A stretch of 64,000 nt of DNA from CALEMW01 sp964343835 (GCA_964343835.1 CAYFKR010000007.1:1-64000); one strand, 5' to 3'. Shown: positions 25,338-34,635, counted from the first letter of the stretch. Program-made: numbers and translations. The notes: a model not told the origin generated them from the letters alone.

Positions 25338-27104
25338 ATGAACAACGTCGCCCTGACCATCCGGGAGTTCGCCCGCAGCCACGGTTCCCGCATCGCGCAG
25401 CGCGTGAAGCGCGACGGCGAATGGCGCGAGACGACCTGCGCGGAGATGGACGCCGTGGTGGACGAGCTGGCCCGCGGCCTGATCGTGCTCGGGGTGGAGG
25501 TCGGCGACCACGTGGCCGTGCTCTCGCCCAACCGGCCGGAGTGGACCCAGGCCGACCTGGCGATCCAGTCGATCCGCGGCGTGACGGTGCCCATCTACGC
25601 CACCAACACCGACGACCAGGTGGAGGTGGTGATCCGCGACGCCGGCGCGAAGATCGCCTTCGCCGGCACCGAGGCCCTGGCCGCCTCCCTGGCCCGCGTG
25701 CGTGAGAACTGCGGCCTGCCCGAGCGCATCGTGGCCGTGCTGGGGGACGCTCCGGACCCGGAGTGCGACATGACCTACGACGCCCTGCTGGAGCAGGGCC
25801 GCGCCGCCACCGGCGACGAGGCCGCCGACCGCGCCGCCGCCGCCCGCCCCGACGACCTGGCGACCATCATCTACACCTCCGGCACCACCGGCGAACCCAA
25901 AGGCGTGATGCTGCGCCATGACTGCTTCGTCAACCAGTTCGCCCACCTCGACGAGCACTTCCGCGTGGAGCCCGACGACCGCTCCCTCTGCTTCCTGCCC
26001 CTGAGCCACGTGTACGAGCGGGCGTGGTCGGCCTACGTGTTCCAGAGGGGGGCGTCGGTGAGCTACGTGGTGGACCCGCGCCACGTGGCGGTCTTCCTGA
26101 AGGAGGTCCGCCCCACGGTCATGGTGGCGGTGCCGCGCCTCTACGAGAAGGTCTTCTCCATGGTGATGGACAAGGCGGAGAAGGCGCCGCCCGTGCGCCG
26201 GAAGCTCTTCCACTGGGCCCTGAGTACGGGCGCCCGCTACCAGCGCGACATCCGCGCCGGCGGCGCCGGCCCCGCCCTGAAGCTCTCCCACTCCCTGGCC
26301 GACAAGCTGGTGCTGCGCAAGATCCGCGACGCCTTCGGCGGCGACAAGAACGTGCTCTCGGCCGGCGGCGCCGCCCTGGCCCGCGAGGTGGAGGAGTTCT
26401 TCCTGTCCGCCGGCCTGCTGGTATGCCAGGGCTACGGCCTGACCGAGACGGCCCCCATGCTCACCTGCAACAAGCCCGCCGAGTTCCGGTTCGGTACCGT
26501 GGGCAAGCCCATCCGCGACGTGGAGATCCGCATCGGCGACGACGGCGAGATCCTGGCCCGGGGCCCCAACGTCATGACCGGCTACTTCGGCAAGCCGGAG
26601 GCCACCGACGAGGTGCTGTGCGACGGCTGGTTCCACACCGGCGACGTGGGCTTCCTGGACGACGACGGCTACCTGACCATCACCGACCGCATCAAGGACC
26701 TCATCGTCACCTCCGGCGGCAAGAACGTGGCGCCCCAGCGCATCGAATCGGTGGTGGGGCAGGACCCGTTCGTGGAGCAGCTCGCGGTGGTGGGCGACAG
26801 CCGCAAGTTCCTGGGCGCCCTGGTTGTGCCCTCCTACGACGCCCTCAAGGAGTGGGCCGGCCGACAGAAGCTGCGCTTCACCGACCACGACGACCTGATC
26901 AAGCTGCCCGAGGTGGTGACGTTCATGAACGAGCGCATTGCCGCCCGCTGCCGCCAGCTCGCGCCCTTCGAGCGGATCCGGGCCATCACCCTGCTGCCCC
27001 GCCCGTTCAGCATGGAGAAGGGCGAGATGACGCCCACCCTGAAGATCCGGCGGAAGGCCGTGAGCAAGGCCTACCACGACCTGATCGAGCGGATGTTCCT
27101 GTGA
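25338..27104 (+). CDS. Long-chain fatty-acid-CoA ligase (AMP-forming)
   Basis: 588 aa of the ANL superfamily (FadD15/FAA1 type): P-loop-like YTSGTTGEPKG (about 178-188), PLSHVYERAW, the A5 motif GYGLTETAP (about 364-372), GWFHTGDVG, the hinge IKDLIVTSGGKNVAP and the C-terminal Lys in GEMTPTLKIRRK. It activates a fatty acid with ATP to the acyl-adenylate and then to acyl-CoA at the cytoplasmic membrane face. ATG 25338 is supported by ACGACGG-type spacing and the conserved N-terminus. Its stop overlaps the GTG of the flavoprotein gene. Confidence 0.92.
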   Translation: MNNVALTIREFARSHGSRIAQRVKRDGEWRETTCAEMDAVVDELARGLIVLGVEVGDHVAVLSPNRPEWTQADLAIQSIRGVTVPIYATNTDDQVEVVIRDAGAKIAFAGTEALAASLARVRENCGLPERIVAVLGDAPDPECDMTYDALLEQGRAATGDEAADRAAAARPDDLATIIYTSGTTGEPKGVMLRHDCFVNQFAHLDEHFRVEPDDRSLCFLPLSHVYERAWSAYVFQRGASVSYVVDPRHVAVFLKEVRPTVMVAVPRLYEKVFSMVMDKAEKAPPVRRKLFHWALSTGARYQRDIRAGGAGPALKLSHSLADKLVLRKIRDAFGGDKNVLSAGGAALAREVEEFFLSAGLLVCQGYGLTETAPMLTCNKPAEFRFGTVGKPIRDVEIRIGDDGEILARGPNVMTGYFGKPEATDEVLCDGWFHTGDVGFLDDDGYLTITDRIKDLIVTSGGKNVAPQRIESVVGQDPFVEQLAVVGDSRKFLGALVVPSYDALKEWAGRQKLRFTDHDDLIKLPEVVTFMNERIAARCRQLAPFERIRAITLLPRPFSMEKGEMTPTLKIRRKAVSKAYHDLIERMFL

Positions 27105-28279
27105 CCGACGCCTGGCGCGACGCCGACGTGATCGTGCTGGGCGCCGGCGCCGCCGGCCTGATGTGCGCCGCCACCGCCGCCGCCCGCGGCCGCTCCGTCC
27201 TGGTCCTCGAGCGCAACGACGCCCCCGGCCGCAAGGTGCTGGTGTCCGGCGGCGGCCGCTGCAACTTCACCAACGTCGACGCCGCCCCCGACCGCTACGT
27301 CTCCGCCAACCCCCACTTCGCCAAGTCGGCCCTGGCCCGCTTCACGCCCCGCGACTTCCTGGACCTGGTGGAGGAGCACGGCATCGACTGGCACGAGAAG
27401 CACCTCGGCCAGCTCTTTTGCGACCATTCCTCCAAGGCGATCCTGGGTCTGCTGCTGGAGCACTGCCGCGTGGCGGGGGCGCCCATCCGCACCGGCGTGG
27501 ACGTGCGTCACGCCCTGCGCGACGACGGCGGCTTCACCGTGGCCACCCCCGGCGGCGATCTCCGTTGCGAGTCCCTGGTGGTGGCCACCGGCGGGCTCTC
27601 CTGGCCGAGGCTGGGCGCCACCGACCTGGGCCACCGCATCGCCGCGTCCTTCGGGCTGCCGGTCACGGAGCTGCGCCCCGGCCTTGTACCGCTGGAGCTG
27701 GACGGCCCCGACCTGGAACTGTGCAGCGAATTGAGCGGTGTGGCGTTCCCCGCCCGGGTGACCTGCGCCGGCGTGGCCTATGATGACGACGTGCTGCTCA
27801 CCCACTACGGCCTGAGCGGCCCCGCCGTGCTGCAGGCGTCGAACCACTGGACGCGGGGCGAGGTCGTGACGATCGACCTGATGCCGGGGGAGGACCCGGC
27901 CGTCGTGTTCGAAACGGCGGCAGGCAAGTCGCCGGCCCAAGTGCTGGCCCGCCGCTTCCCCAGGCGCTTCGCCCGGGGCTGGTGCGCGCGGCACGGGTTC
28001 GCGCGGCCGTGGGCGGAATCGTCCCGCGCGGAGCGGGAGCGGCTGACGGCGGCCGTCGGGGGCTGGACGCTTCATCCCACCGGCACGGCGGGCTGGACCA
28101 AGGCCGAGGTCACCGTGGGGGGCGTGGACACGTCGGCGTTGTCGTCGCGCACGCTGGAGGCACGCGAGGTGCCGGGGCTCTACTTCGTGGGCGAGGTGGT
28201 GGACGTCACGGGCTGGCTGGGGGGCTACAACTTCCAGTGGGCGTGGGCGAGTGGGCGGGCTGCGGGGGAAGCCTGCTGA
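27101..28279 (+). CDS. HI0933/YhiN-type FAD-dependent oxidoreductase
   Basis: 392 aa: N-terminal FAD-binding motif VIVLGAGAAGLMCAATAAAR (about 10-29), the family signature GRKVLVSGGGRCNFTN (about 44-59), LVVATGGLSWPRLGATDLG and C-terminal LYFVGEVVDVTGWLGGYNFQ. Members bind FAD, some reduce steroid or bile-acid intermediates (BaiN), most are uncharacterised. The GTG start overlaps the preceding stop (GTGA), indicating coupling with the acyl-CoA ligase; co-function in lipid metabolism is an inference. Confidence 0.88.
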   Translation: MTDAWRDADVIVLGAGAAGLMCAATAAARGRSVLVLERNDAPGRKVLVSGGGRCNFTNVDAAPDRYVSANPHFAKSALARFTPRDFLDLVEEHGIDWHEKHLGQLFCDHSSKAILGLLLEHCRVAGAPIRTGVDVRHALRDDGGFTVATPGGDLRCESLVVATGGLSWPRLGATDLGHRIAASFGLPVTELRPGLVPLELDGPDLELCSELSGVAFPARVTCAGVAYDDDVLLTHYGLSGPAVLQASNHWTRGEVVTIDLMPGEDPAVVFETAAGKSPAQVLARRFPRRFARGWCARHGFARPWAESSRAERERLTAAVGGWTLHPTGTAGWTKAEVTVGGVDTSALSSRTLEAREVPGLYFVGEVVDVTGWLGGYNFQWAWASGRAAGEAC

Positions 28280-28321
28280 CTCCAAAGTTCCAGATCCCTC
28301 GTACAATAAGCGATAGATAAA

Positions 28322-28347
28322 GCGGGGGCTATTGCTATAGCCCCCGC
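28322..28347. terminator. Bidirectional terminator
   Basis: GCGGGGGCTAT (28322-28332) pairs perfectly with 28337-28347 around a TGCT loop. It separates convergent transcripts; on the minus strand the hairpin is followed by TTTATC. Confidence 0.8.
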
Positions 28348-28372
28348 GCGCTCACTCAACTATGAGCTTGAT

Positions 28373-28558
28373 CTATCTCGTAGCCCTCTTGTTGGCCCAA
28401 AGAATAGAAACAAGCCTACCGATGCTGTAACCAGCGATTATAGCTACATAAGGGTAGTTCTGTACATGATGGATGGTGCCTGATTCAGACAACACGACCA
28501 GCACAACCCCCAGTAGCACTGCTGCCACTACATCAGGAATGACAGATTGGATCTTCAT
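28373..28558 (-). CDS. Small two-TM membrane protein (candidate immunity-like partner)
   Basis: A 61-aa protein: short N-terminus, TM helix 1 (VVAAVLLGVVLVVLSES, about 10-26), a loop with HHVQNYP, TM helix 2 (YVAIIAGYSIGRLVSILWA, about 37-55) and a basic tail (NKRATR). ATG lies 3 nt after the stop of the glycine-zipper lipoprotein gene, with CGGAG inside the end of that gene, so it is translationally coupled. No family recognised. AT-rich composition matches the partner gene. Confidence 0.7.
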   Translation of the reverse strand: MKIQSVIPDVVAAVLLGVVLVVLSESGTIHHVQNYPYVAIIAGYSIGRLVSILWANKRATR

Positions 28559-28561
28559 TGC

Positions 28562-29374
28562 TCACTCCGGAAGAAGTTCGTTCGCAGCAATGCTAGCCGT
28601 TGCTGCACCAACAGGGCCACCAATGGCCCCACCGATAACGGAGCCAACGGGCCCGCCTCCGATGAATCCAAGGCCAGCTCCAGCAAGGCCACCCATGATG
28701 CCACCCACAGCATCAGAAGCGATCACCTGGGATCCCCTCCTGAGCCTGTCCCACCAGCCGTCAGACTCATAAGTATCCCAGTATTCACTAGAATGCAGCA
28801 GGATGTTCAACGCACCGGTGTAGGGCTTGTTCTGAGGGAATCCATGAATGGCACCGTAGGCGATAACTGCAGCCTCGATCTCAGCACCTGACTCAAGGCC
28901 CTCAATCTCGTCAAAGAGCCCGTGCCAGTAGGTCTGAGCCGCACTATCGAGCTGGTGCCAATTGTAGTTCGCTACGATCGAAGCATTCGTGTTGTAGTTG
29001 GCCAGGTCCATGAATTCCAGCAGACTTTCCAGAGAGCTTGCCGGGACATAACCATAGCTCTGGGCAAGAACCTCAACACGCGCCGCAATTGTGGCATAGT
29101 CTGCAGCGGCCTTGTCGCTACCATATGTCGCATGGTATTCAGAAACGATGTTGTTGTGAATTTGGCCATCAGTCAGGCCGCCGCCCGCCTTGTCGGAACC
29201 GACATTGTGAACTGGAATGACCATCTCCTTGCCCAGTTCCATTTTTACAGTCCCAGTATCCTTATTGACGCTTCCACGTGCGTCGGAGCCAGGTTCTACT
29301 GAAGTGTTCTCAGTGCAACCAATCATCACAGCAGTCAAAAGGGTGATCACGATGAATAGGGACTTCATCTTCAT
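28562..29374 (-). CDS. Lipoprotein with C-terminal glycine-zipper region
   Basis: 270 aa: type II signal peptide with lipobox M-I-G-C (Cys about 20), a helical middle region (about 60-200) and, from about residue 215, the sequence WWDRLRRGSQVIASDAVGG followed by a 45-residue Gly/Ala-rich hydrophobic repeat (GLAGAGLGFIGGG, GSVIGGAIGGPVG). Such G-x-x-x-G zippers insert into membranes and occur in Cdz-type contact-dependent toxins and in uncharacterised Bacteroidetes proteins; toxicity here is only an inference. GGAGAAATAG precedes the ATG. The coupled downstream gene encodes a two-TM protein. AT-rich island suggests acquisition. Confidence 0.72.
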   Translation of the reverse strand: MKMKSLFIVITLLTAVMIGCTENTSVEPGSDARGSVNKDTGTVKMELGKEMVIPVHNVGSDKAGGGLTDGQIHNNIVSEYHATYGSDKAAADYATIAARVEVLAQSYGYVPASSLESLLEFMDLANYNTNASIVANYNWHQLDSAAQTYWHGLFDEIEGLESGAEIEAAVIAYGAIHGFPQNKPYTGALNILLHSSEYWDTYESDGWWDRLRRGSQVIASDAVGGIMGGLAGAGLGFIGGGPVGSVIGGAIGGPVGAATASIAANELLPE

Positions 29375-29846
29375 CTATTTCTCCGATCATTACATTGGTT
29401 TAAATCTAGAGTGAGCTAGTAAGAGAATGTCTGTCAATAGCTCACGGGTCAAGAACATTTTGTCTAGCAATAGCTTTTGGGCGACGAGGCGGTAATGGCT
29501 ATCGACGACCATGGTCGTTATTTGAGAATTGGGACTGACTAAGATTGCTGCTTATCCTTGATAATAGTCTTCGAAGAATGACTGATAGTACGGGTTCGTA
29601 CTAATATCGCACGCCCGGTCGCAGGGTGTTGAAGCTCGTTCATTTGTAGGCCACAAATCGTGGAGCCCCCAGTGGTGCTTGCAACTAGGGTAGCGGCAGT
29701 GGGGCGGTTGCCAGCAGTGCATGAGAATATCCATGGCCGTTTATTGCTGGAATCGGACTGGGGGACATTTCCTGCGGCACAACTATTCTGATACACTCCG
29801 ATCAACGCCGATCCCCACCTCCTCCCGATCCGATCGGAGGATCGCC
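29375..29846. other. AT-rich intergenic region, 472 bp
   Basis: It lies between divergent genes and continues the AT-rich island to about 29800, where composition switches to GC-rich at the secreted-protein gene. Short frames exist on both strands but none has a ribosome site with protein-like composition. I see no tRNA, repeat or clear transposon end. Confidence 0.5.
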
Positions 29847-32831
29847 ATGCTGCGCCACGTCTCCCTCCTGCTCCTGCTCGCCGCCGTCCCGACCCTCGCC
29901 GCCGATCGCGCCCCGGACGGCCGCCGCGTCGCCCCCGCCGACCAGCACATCATCGAGGGTGGGCCCGCCGTCTCCTCCCGCGCCGACACCCTCTTCGCCT
30001 ACGGCGGTCCCGGCACCCTCGAGGGCAAGTTCGAGACGGCCGGCGGTCTGCCCGACCGGCAGGACTGGACGTCCCTGGACGTCACCGGCGACCCGGAGAG
30101 TTTCTGGCGCATCGACACCTACCGCGCCGACGAATTCGCCACGGCCCGACCCGTGAACCACGCCTGGTGGTGCGGCGACGTCTTCACGGCGTGTAATGGA
30201 AGTGATCCGGCCGAGGGCTACGGCAACAACTGGTACGAGATCCTGGAGTGGTCAGCGGCGGTGCCCGACACGTCCCTGGCCACCACCGTGCGCGTGACCG
30301 CGGCCATGCTCTACGACACCGAGCCCGCCTACGACTACATCTTCCTGAAGATCCATGCCGGCGAGTACTGGTACGACATCTGGTACGACTTCGGCATCGA
30401 GCCGGCCCACGCCTTCGACCAGTCCTACGTGATCCAGCCGGGGGAATACACGGGCGAGAACGGCGACCGGATCCACCTGCGCTGGATCTTCACATCCGAC
30501 GGCGCCTGGTCCGATGAAGACTGCATGTGGCCCACCGCAGGCGCCGTGGTGCTCGACGACATCAACGTGACCTTCGACCAGGGCAGCGGTCCGGTGGACA
30601 TGGGCACCGAGACCTGCGAGGACGGCGACACCGCCGACTGGGTCCCGTACCTCCAGCCCGGCTGCGGCGACTTCGCCAAGGTCTGGCCCCGCCTCTTCGC
30701 CCTCGACCCCTGCGTGGACGACGCCACCCCCCAGTGGGCCTTCGTGGACGACGGCGAAGTGGTGCCCGGCACCGGCGGCACCCTGGGCGTGACCTGGACC
30801 TACGGCCCCGGCGCCTACGTGTTCAACGTGACCGGCGGCGTGGTCGGCGGGTACGAGCACGTGCAGAACGAGATCTGGTCGCCGGCCATCGCCCTGCCGG
30901 GTGGCGACTACCTCGGCCACCGCCTCGCCTTCTCCATCTGGCCCCACCTGCCCGTGGACCAGGGCGTGTTCTGGTACTGGGCCGTGGCCTACAGCACCGA
31001 CGGCGTGGAGTGGGGGAGCTGGGAGGACCGCAGCTTCGTGTACTACGGCACCGACCGCTACGAGCGGAAGGACTACGTGCTGTCGGACCTGGTGCCCGCG
31101 GACGCCGCCTATGCCCGCATCCGTCTCGGCGCCTGGGATGCCGGCTGGATCTGGGGCTACTTCGGCGACGACCCCACGCCGGCCCCCTACTTCGACGATG
31201 TCGCCTACATGGTCCACACCCTCGACGGTCCGCAGATCTCGACCCGCGCCCTGGACCTGGCCCAGGACGGATTCGCCCCCTTGCTCGATCCCGCCGACCC
31301 GGCTGCGGCCGCCGTGCCCTTCGACTCGGCGAACCTGGCGGGCAGCGGCGCCGCCGTGCCCGGCGACTCCATCGTGATCTCCTCGGACGCCCTGATGCTG
31401 GACGCCGAACTGTCGGACCGCCCGCTGCTCCACTACACCCTGTTCCGCAACCCGGAGTTCGACCCCTGGCGGTCGGCGGGCCTGCCCGATGCGGGCTCCG
31501 TGTCCGGCGACACCGTCTTCACGGCCGGCGGCATCCCCGTGCCCGACCGCTGGAGCTTCGACCTGCCCGACGAGGGCTTCCTGTTCCCCGGCGACGTGCT
31601 CCACTACTACCTGACCGCGGAGTCCGTCGCGCCGGGATTCGCGGGCGTCTCCATCATGCCCGCCGACACGTCCGGATTCGGCTCGGGTACGGCCCTCGGG
31701 TCGTATGACGAGGTCTTCACGGTGCGTGCCCTGCCCGGCGTGTACGACGTGACCACCATGGCCCACGACGACAAGCTCCTGTGGATCGACGACCCCGATC
31801 CCGACGCCGCCGCGGCCTGGGGCGGCGCCATCGCACGCCTGGCGGTCACGGGCCGCCCCATGTACACGGGCGACGTCTTCGTGGCCAACCATTCCTACGG
31901 CTGCGGCCTCGGTGTGCGTGTGTCGCCCGAGGTATTGGCCGGCTACACCGCTGTGATCTACGACGCCGGCGACGAGCGCGCGAACCTGCTCATGGACGAG
32001 GACGCCCGCATCCGCACCGCGGACATCGACCTGCTGGAGGACTGGCTCGCCGGCGGCGACCGCGGCCTGGCCGTGTTCGGCGACGACGTGATCGCCGACC
32101 TCACGGACCATGGTGCCGATGGCGTGCTCTTCGCCACCAACGTGCTGGGGGTGGACTTCACGGCGGACGACGTGGCGCCACTGCTCGGGGGCCTCTACTC
32201 ACCCGGCGCCGCCGTGGTGGAACCGCCTCCGACGGGCTTCCTGCCTCACGCCTGGCAGCTCCACGGCTGGTGCCCCGACCCCAACGACTTCGACGCCGTG
32301 GGTCCGGTGCCGGGAGCGGATATCGCCGCCCTGTGGACCGACCCGTTCGGTTCGCCCTTCGCTGCGCCCCTGGCCGCCTGCGTCCGCCGCCCCGGCGACG
32401 GCTTCCGCGACCGCTTCACCTGGCCCTTCGGCCTGGCGTCGGTGGCCGGCGCCGACGCGGAGCTGGACCGCGCCCTGATCCTGCTGGACCTCTGCGCCCA
32501 CTTCGACGGCCTGGTGCCGGTGTCCAACGAGGGCACCGAACCGCCGCCGCCCCCCGGCCACCTGGCCGTGCGCTGCGTGCCCAACCCCTTCAACCCGGCC
32601 ACGGCGGTGGAGTACGAGATCGTGCGGCCCGGACAGGTGACGGTACAGGTCCACGACCTGCGCGGCGCCCTGGTGCGCACCCTGCTGGACGAGCGCCGCC
32701 CGGCTGGCCGCGGCACGGTGCGCTGGGACGGCCGCGACGACGACGGTCGGGCCGCGGGTTCCGGGGCCTACCTGGTGCGGGTGCGGACGGACGGGGGTGA
32801 GGTCTCGACGAGGGCGTTGCTGCTGCGATAG
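29847..32831 (+). CDS. Large secreted protein with C-terminal FlgD-like sorting domain
   Basis: 994 aa: signal peptide (LLLLAAVPTLAADR); beta-sandwich-like modules from about 60 to 500 rich in W/Y/D (for example DPESFWRIDTYRADEFATARP region and EDRSFVYYGTDRYERKDYV), a segment about 630-790 with ITRLAVTGRP-like alternation and LLDLCAHFDGL. The C-terminal FlgD-type Ig domain (about 905-994) opens with CVPNPFNPATAVEYE and closes VSTRALLLR. That last domain is the one used by T9SS-like or related export systems of FCB-group bacteria for targeting. No catalytic motif seen. ATG follows GGAGG by 6 nt. Confidence 0.8.
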   Translation: MLRHVSLLLLLAAVPTLAADRAPDGRRVAPADQHIIEGGPAVSSRADTLFAYGGPGTLEGKFETAGGLPDRQDWTSLDVTGDPESFWRIDTYRADEFATARPVNHAWWCGDVFTACNGSDPAEGYGNNWYEILEWSAAVPDTSLATTVRVTAAMLYDTEPAYDYIFLKIHAGEYWYDIWYDFGIEPAHAFDQSYVIQPGEYTGENGDRIHLRWIFTSDGAWSDEDCMWPTAGAVVLDDINVTFDQGSGPVDMGTETCEDGDTADWVPYLQPGCGDFAKVWPRLFALDPCVDDATPQWAFVDDGEVVPGTGGTLGVTWTYGPGAYVFNVTGGVVGGYEHVQNEIWSPAIALPGGDYLGHRLAFSIWPHLPVDQGVFWYWAVAYSTDGVEWGSWEDRSFVYYGTDRYERKDYVLSDLVPADAAYARIRLGAWDAGWIWGYFGDDPTPAPYFDDVAYMVHTLDGPQISTRALDLAQDGFAPLLDPADPAAAAVPFDSANLAGSGAAVPGDSIVISSDALMLDAELSDRPLLHYTLFRNPEFDPWRSAGLPDAGSVSGDTVFTAGGIPVPDRWSFDLPDEGFLFPGDVLHYYLTAESVAPGFAGVSIMPADTSGFGSGTALGSYDEVFTVRALPGVYDVTTMAHDDKLLWIDDPDPDAAAAWGGAIARLAVTGRPMYTGDVFVANHSYGCGLGVRVSPEVLAGYTAVIYDAGDERANLLMDEDARIRTADIDLLEDWLAGGDRGLAVFGDDVIADLTDHGADGVLFATNVLGVDFTADDVAPLLGGLYSPGAAVVEPPPTGFLPHAWQLHGWCPDPNDFDAVGPVPGADIAALWTDPFGSPFAAPLAACVRRPGDGFRDRFTWPFGLASVAGADAELDRALILLDLCAHFDGLVPVSNEGTEPPPPPGHLAVRCVPNPFNPATAVEYEIVRPGQVTVQVHDLRGALVRTLLDERRPAGRGTVRWDGRDDDGRAAGSGAYLVRVRTDGGEVSTRALLLR

Positions 32832-32845
32832 GGGGAAACGACGGA

Positions 32846-32911
32846 GCTCCGCCGCGCATCCGGGATCCCGTGGGGATCCCTGCCGAGTTGGATGCGTGTG
32901 GACGGCGGAGC
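32846..32911 (+). terminator. Nested hairpin, probable terminator
   Basis: Outer stem GCTCCGCCG (32846-32854) with 32903-32911, continued after a 6-nt bulge by CGCATCC (32855-32861) with 32890-32896; the enclosed loop holds GGGATCCC twice (32862-32869, 32873-32880). It lies 15 bp after the stop of the 994-aa gene. Confidence 0.5.
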
Positions 32912-33042
32912 CCGGGCCGACCCGTCCCATGACGTTGTCGTTCCCGGGTGTCGTCCGGGTCGGCGGGTGTGAACCTACCGACCGTTCATGAAGATGCCGT
33001 TGACGTATCGTGGAAACCCGATGAAACCCGGGAGCGGCCGGA

Positions 33043-33720
33043 TCAACGACCCGTCCTGCGATCCGACCGGATGAACACGTAGGGTCCCGCCTCCGAGCCC
33101 CAGATCTGCTTCCCCTCGTCGTCCCAGCCCCGGTCCCAGCTCTCCACGCGGCCGGGCTTCACGGTGACCTCGCTGGAGGCGTGGCTGGCGCCGTAGAGCT
33201 CGCTCGGGCAGGTCCGCTCACCGGTGCTTCCGGCGTAGGTCCAGCTGTTGATCCGTTCCAGGCGCACGGCGCAGCCCTCCTTGAGGGTCAGGTCGGCGGG
33301 GGAGGACGCATCGAACAGGGCGGGATCGCTCCAGGCGCCGATCCACGCCGCGTCGTCGGCCAGCAGGTAGACGTCGCTGGCGAAGGTCACCGAATCGACC
33401 CGAGAGAGGCGGTACACGCGCTGCCGGTAGGGCCGGTCGCGTCGCGACTCCAGGGCCTGCTCCACGTACAGCCACACGTGGTCGGGCTCGTGGCGCCAGA
33501 TGCGCGTCATTTCCAGGGTGATGGGGCGGAAGCGCGGGTCGTCGGCGGCCTGGTCGGCGCTGGTGAACGAACCGGTCATGAAGGCCGAGAGCTTGAGCAG
33601 TTCGGGGTCGATCCGCGCGGGAGGACGGTAGTCGGGCCCGCAGTTCAGGCAGATGCCGCACCCGGACAGGGTCGCGACGACGAGGGCGAGGGCGCAGGCG
33701 GCGAGGATCGGACGGGTCAT
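33043..33720 (-). CDS. CpcT/CpeT-like lipoprotein
   Basis: 225 aa with lipobox L-S-G-C (Cys21) and the whole CpcT/CpeT (DUF1001) domain: FMTGSFTSADQA, RIWRHEPDHVWLYVEQA, PYRQRVYRLSRVD, GCAVRLERI, GERTCPSELYGA, SSEVTVKPGRVESWDRG and GPYVFIR. In cyanobacteria the family attaches bilins to phycobiliproteins; lipoprotein versions in non-phototrophs are widespread and uncharacterised, so a beta-barrel ligand-binding role is all one can infer. It is divergent from phoB. Confidence 0.82.
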   Translation of the reverse strand: MTRPILAACALALVVATLSGCGICLNCGPDYRPPARIDPELLKLSAFMTGSFTSADQAADDPRFRPITLEMTRIWRHEPDHVWLYVEQALESRRDRPYRQRVYRLSRVDSVTFASDVYLLADDAAWIGAWSDPALFDASSPADLTLKEGCAVRLERINSWTYAGSTGERTCPSELYGASHASSEVTVKPGRVESWDRGWDDEGKQIWGSEAGPYVFIRSDRRTGR

Positions 33721-33831
33721 GAAGGGCTCCTCGGGTCCGGGTCGGCGTGCGGATCAACCTGCAGGATGGTCGACGGGAGAGGCGGTGTCCAGGGTTGTCG
33801 CTCCGGTCGCCCAGGGGTAGTCTCCAGCGGA

Positions 33832-33876
33832 ATTCATCGAGAATTCACGATCAGCGGATGCCCTGATCGTTATCAT
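33832..33876 (+). promoter_or_regulatory. PHO-box-like repeat and promoter of phoB
   Basis: ATTCATC (33832) and ATTCACG (33843) are 11-nt-spaced direct repeats, the spacing of PhoB sites. A TATCAT hexamer at 33871-33876 would be the -10, placing the second repeat over the -35 position. This suggests phoB autoregulation. Confidence 0.5.
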
Positions 33877-33934
33877 GGTTCCCGTTCGACCGGATCGTCC
33901 GGATCGCCGCACCCGACGGGAAGGAGAGGTCGCC

Positions 33935-34633
33935 ATGGCCAAGGAAACGATCCTCGTGGTCGAGGACGAGCCCGATATCCTCGAACTCATCCGCTTCAAC
34001 CTGGAGCGGGAGGGTTACGAGACAGTGCTCTGCGAATCCGGCGAGGACGGCCTGGAAGCCGTGAAGACGCACCGCCCGGACCTGATCCTGCTGGACCTCA
34101 TGCTGCCCGGCCTGGACGGCAAGTCCGTGTGCCGGAAGCTCAAGGAGGACGGGAACACCCGCTCCATCCCGGTGATCATGGTCACCGCCCGGGGCGAGGA
34201 GTCGGACATCATCACCGGCCTGGAGCTGGGCGCCGACGACTACGTCACCAAGCCCTTCAGCCCCAAGATCCTGACGGCGCGCATCGGCGCCGTGCTGCGA
34301 CGCGTGGAGGACCACGGCGTGCGCACCGAGGGCGACGATTCCGAGGTCCTCGAGGTCCACGACCTCAGCATCCACACCGGCCGCCACGAGATCCGGGCGG
34401 GCGACGTCGTGATCGACGTCTCGAGCACCGAGTTCGGCATCCTGAAGTTCCTGGCTTCGCGGCCGGGCTGGGTGTTCACGCGGCGCCAGATCCTGCGCGG
34501 CGTTCACGGCGAGGACCACCCGGTGCTGGACCGCTCCATCGACGTGCAGATCGCGTCGCTGCGCAAGAAGCTCGGCGTGCACGGCGGACTGATCGAGACG
34601 GTCCGCGGCGTGGGCTACCGATTCGCGGAGTAG
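33935..34633 (+). CDS. phoB: PhoB-type response regulator
   Basis: 232 aa, OmpR/PhoB class: receiver 1-120 with acidic pair VVEDEPD, phospho-acceptor Asp54 (LILLDLMLPG), Thr in VTARGEE and Lys in VTKPFSPK, then a winged-helix DNA-binding domain (about 130-230: LTSTEFGIL-like VSSTEFGILKFLASRPG, SIDVQIASLRKKLG, ETVRGVGYRF). It should activate phosphate-starvation genes when phosphorylated by the adjacent PhoR, whose ATG is 3 nt beyond the stop. The ATG at 33935 follows AAGGAGAGG. Confidence 0.92.
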   Translation: MAKETILVVEDEPDILELIRFNLEREGYETVLCESGEDGLEAVKTHRPDLILLDLMLPGLDGKSVCRKLKEDGNTRSIPVIMVTARGEESDIITGLELGADDYVTKPFSPKILTARIGAVLRRVEDHGVRTEGDDSEVLEVHDLSIHTGRHEIRAGDVVIDVSSTEFGILKFLASRPGWVFTRRQILRGVHGEDHPVLDRSIDVQIASLRKKLGVHGGLIETVRGVGYRFAE

Positions 34634-34635
34634 AC

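Noticed and set aside
29539..29805. An 88-codon minus-strand frame in the AT-rich gap
   Set aside because: No ribosome site, no signal or domain, and it runs into the promoter region of the GC-rich gene.
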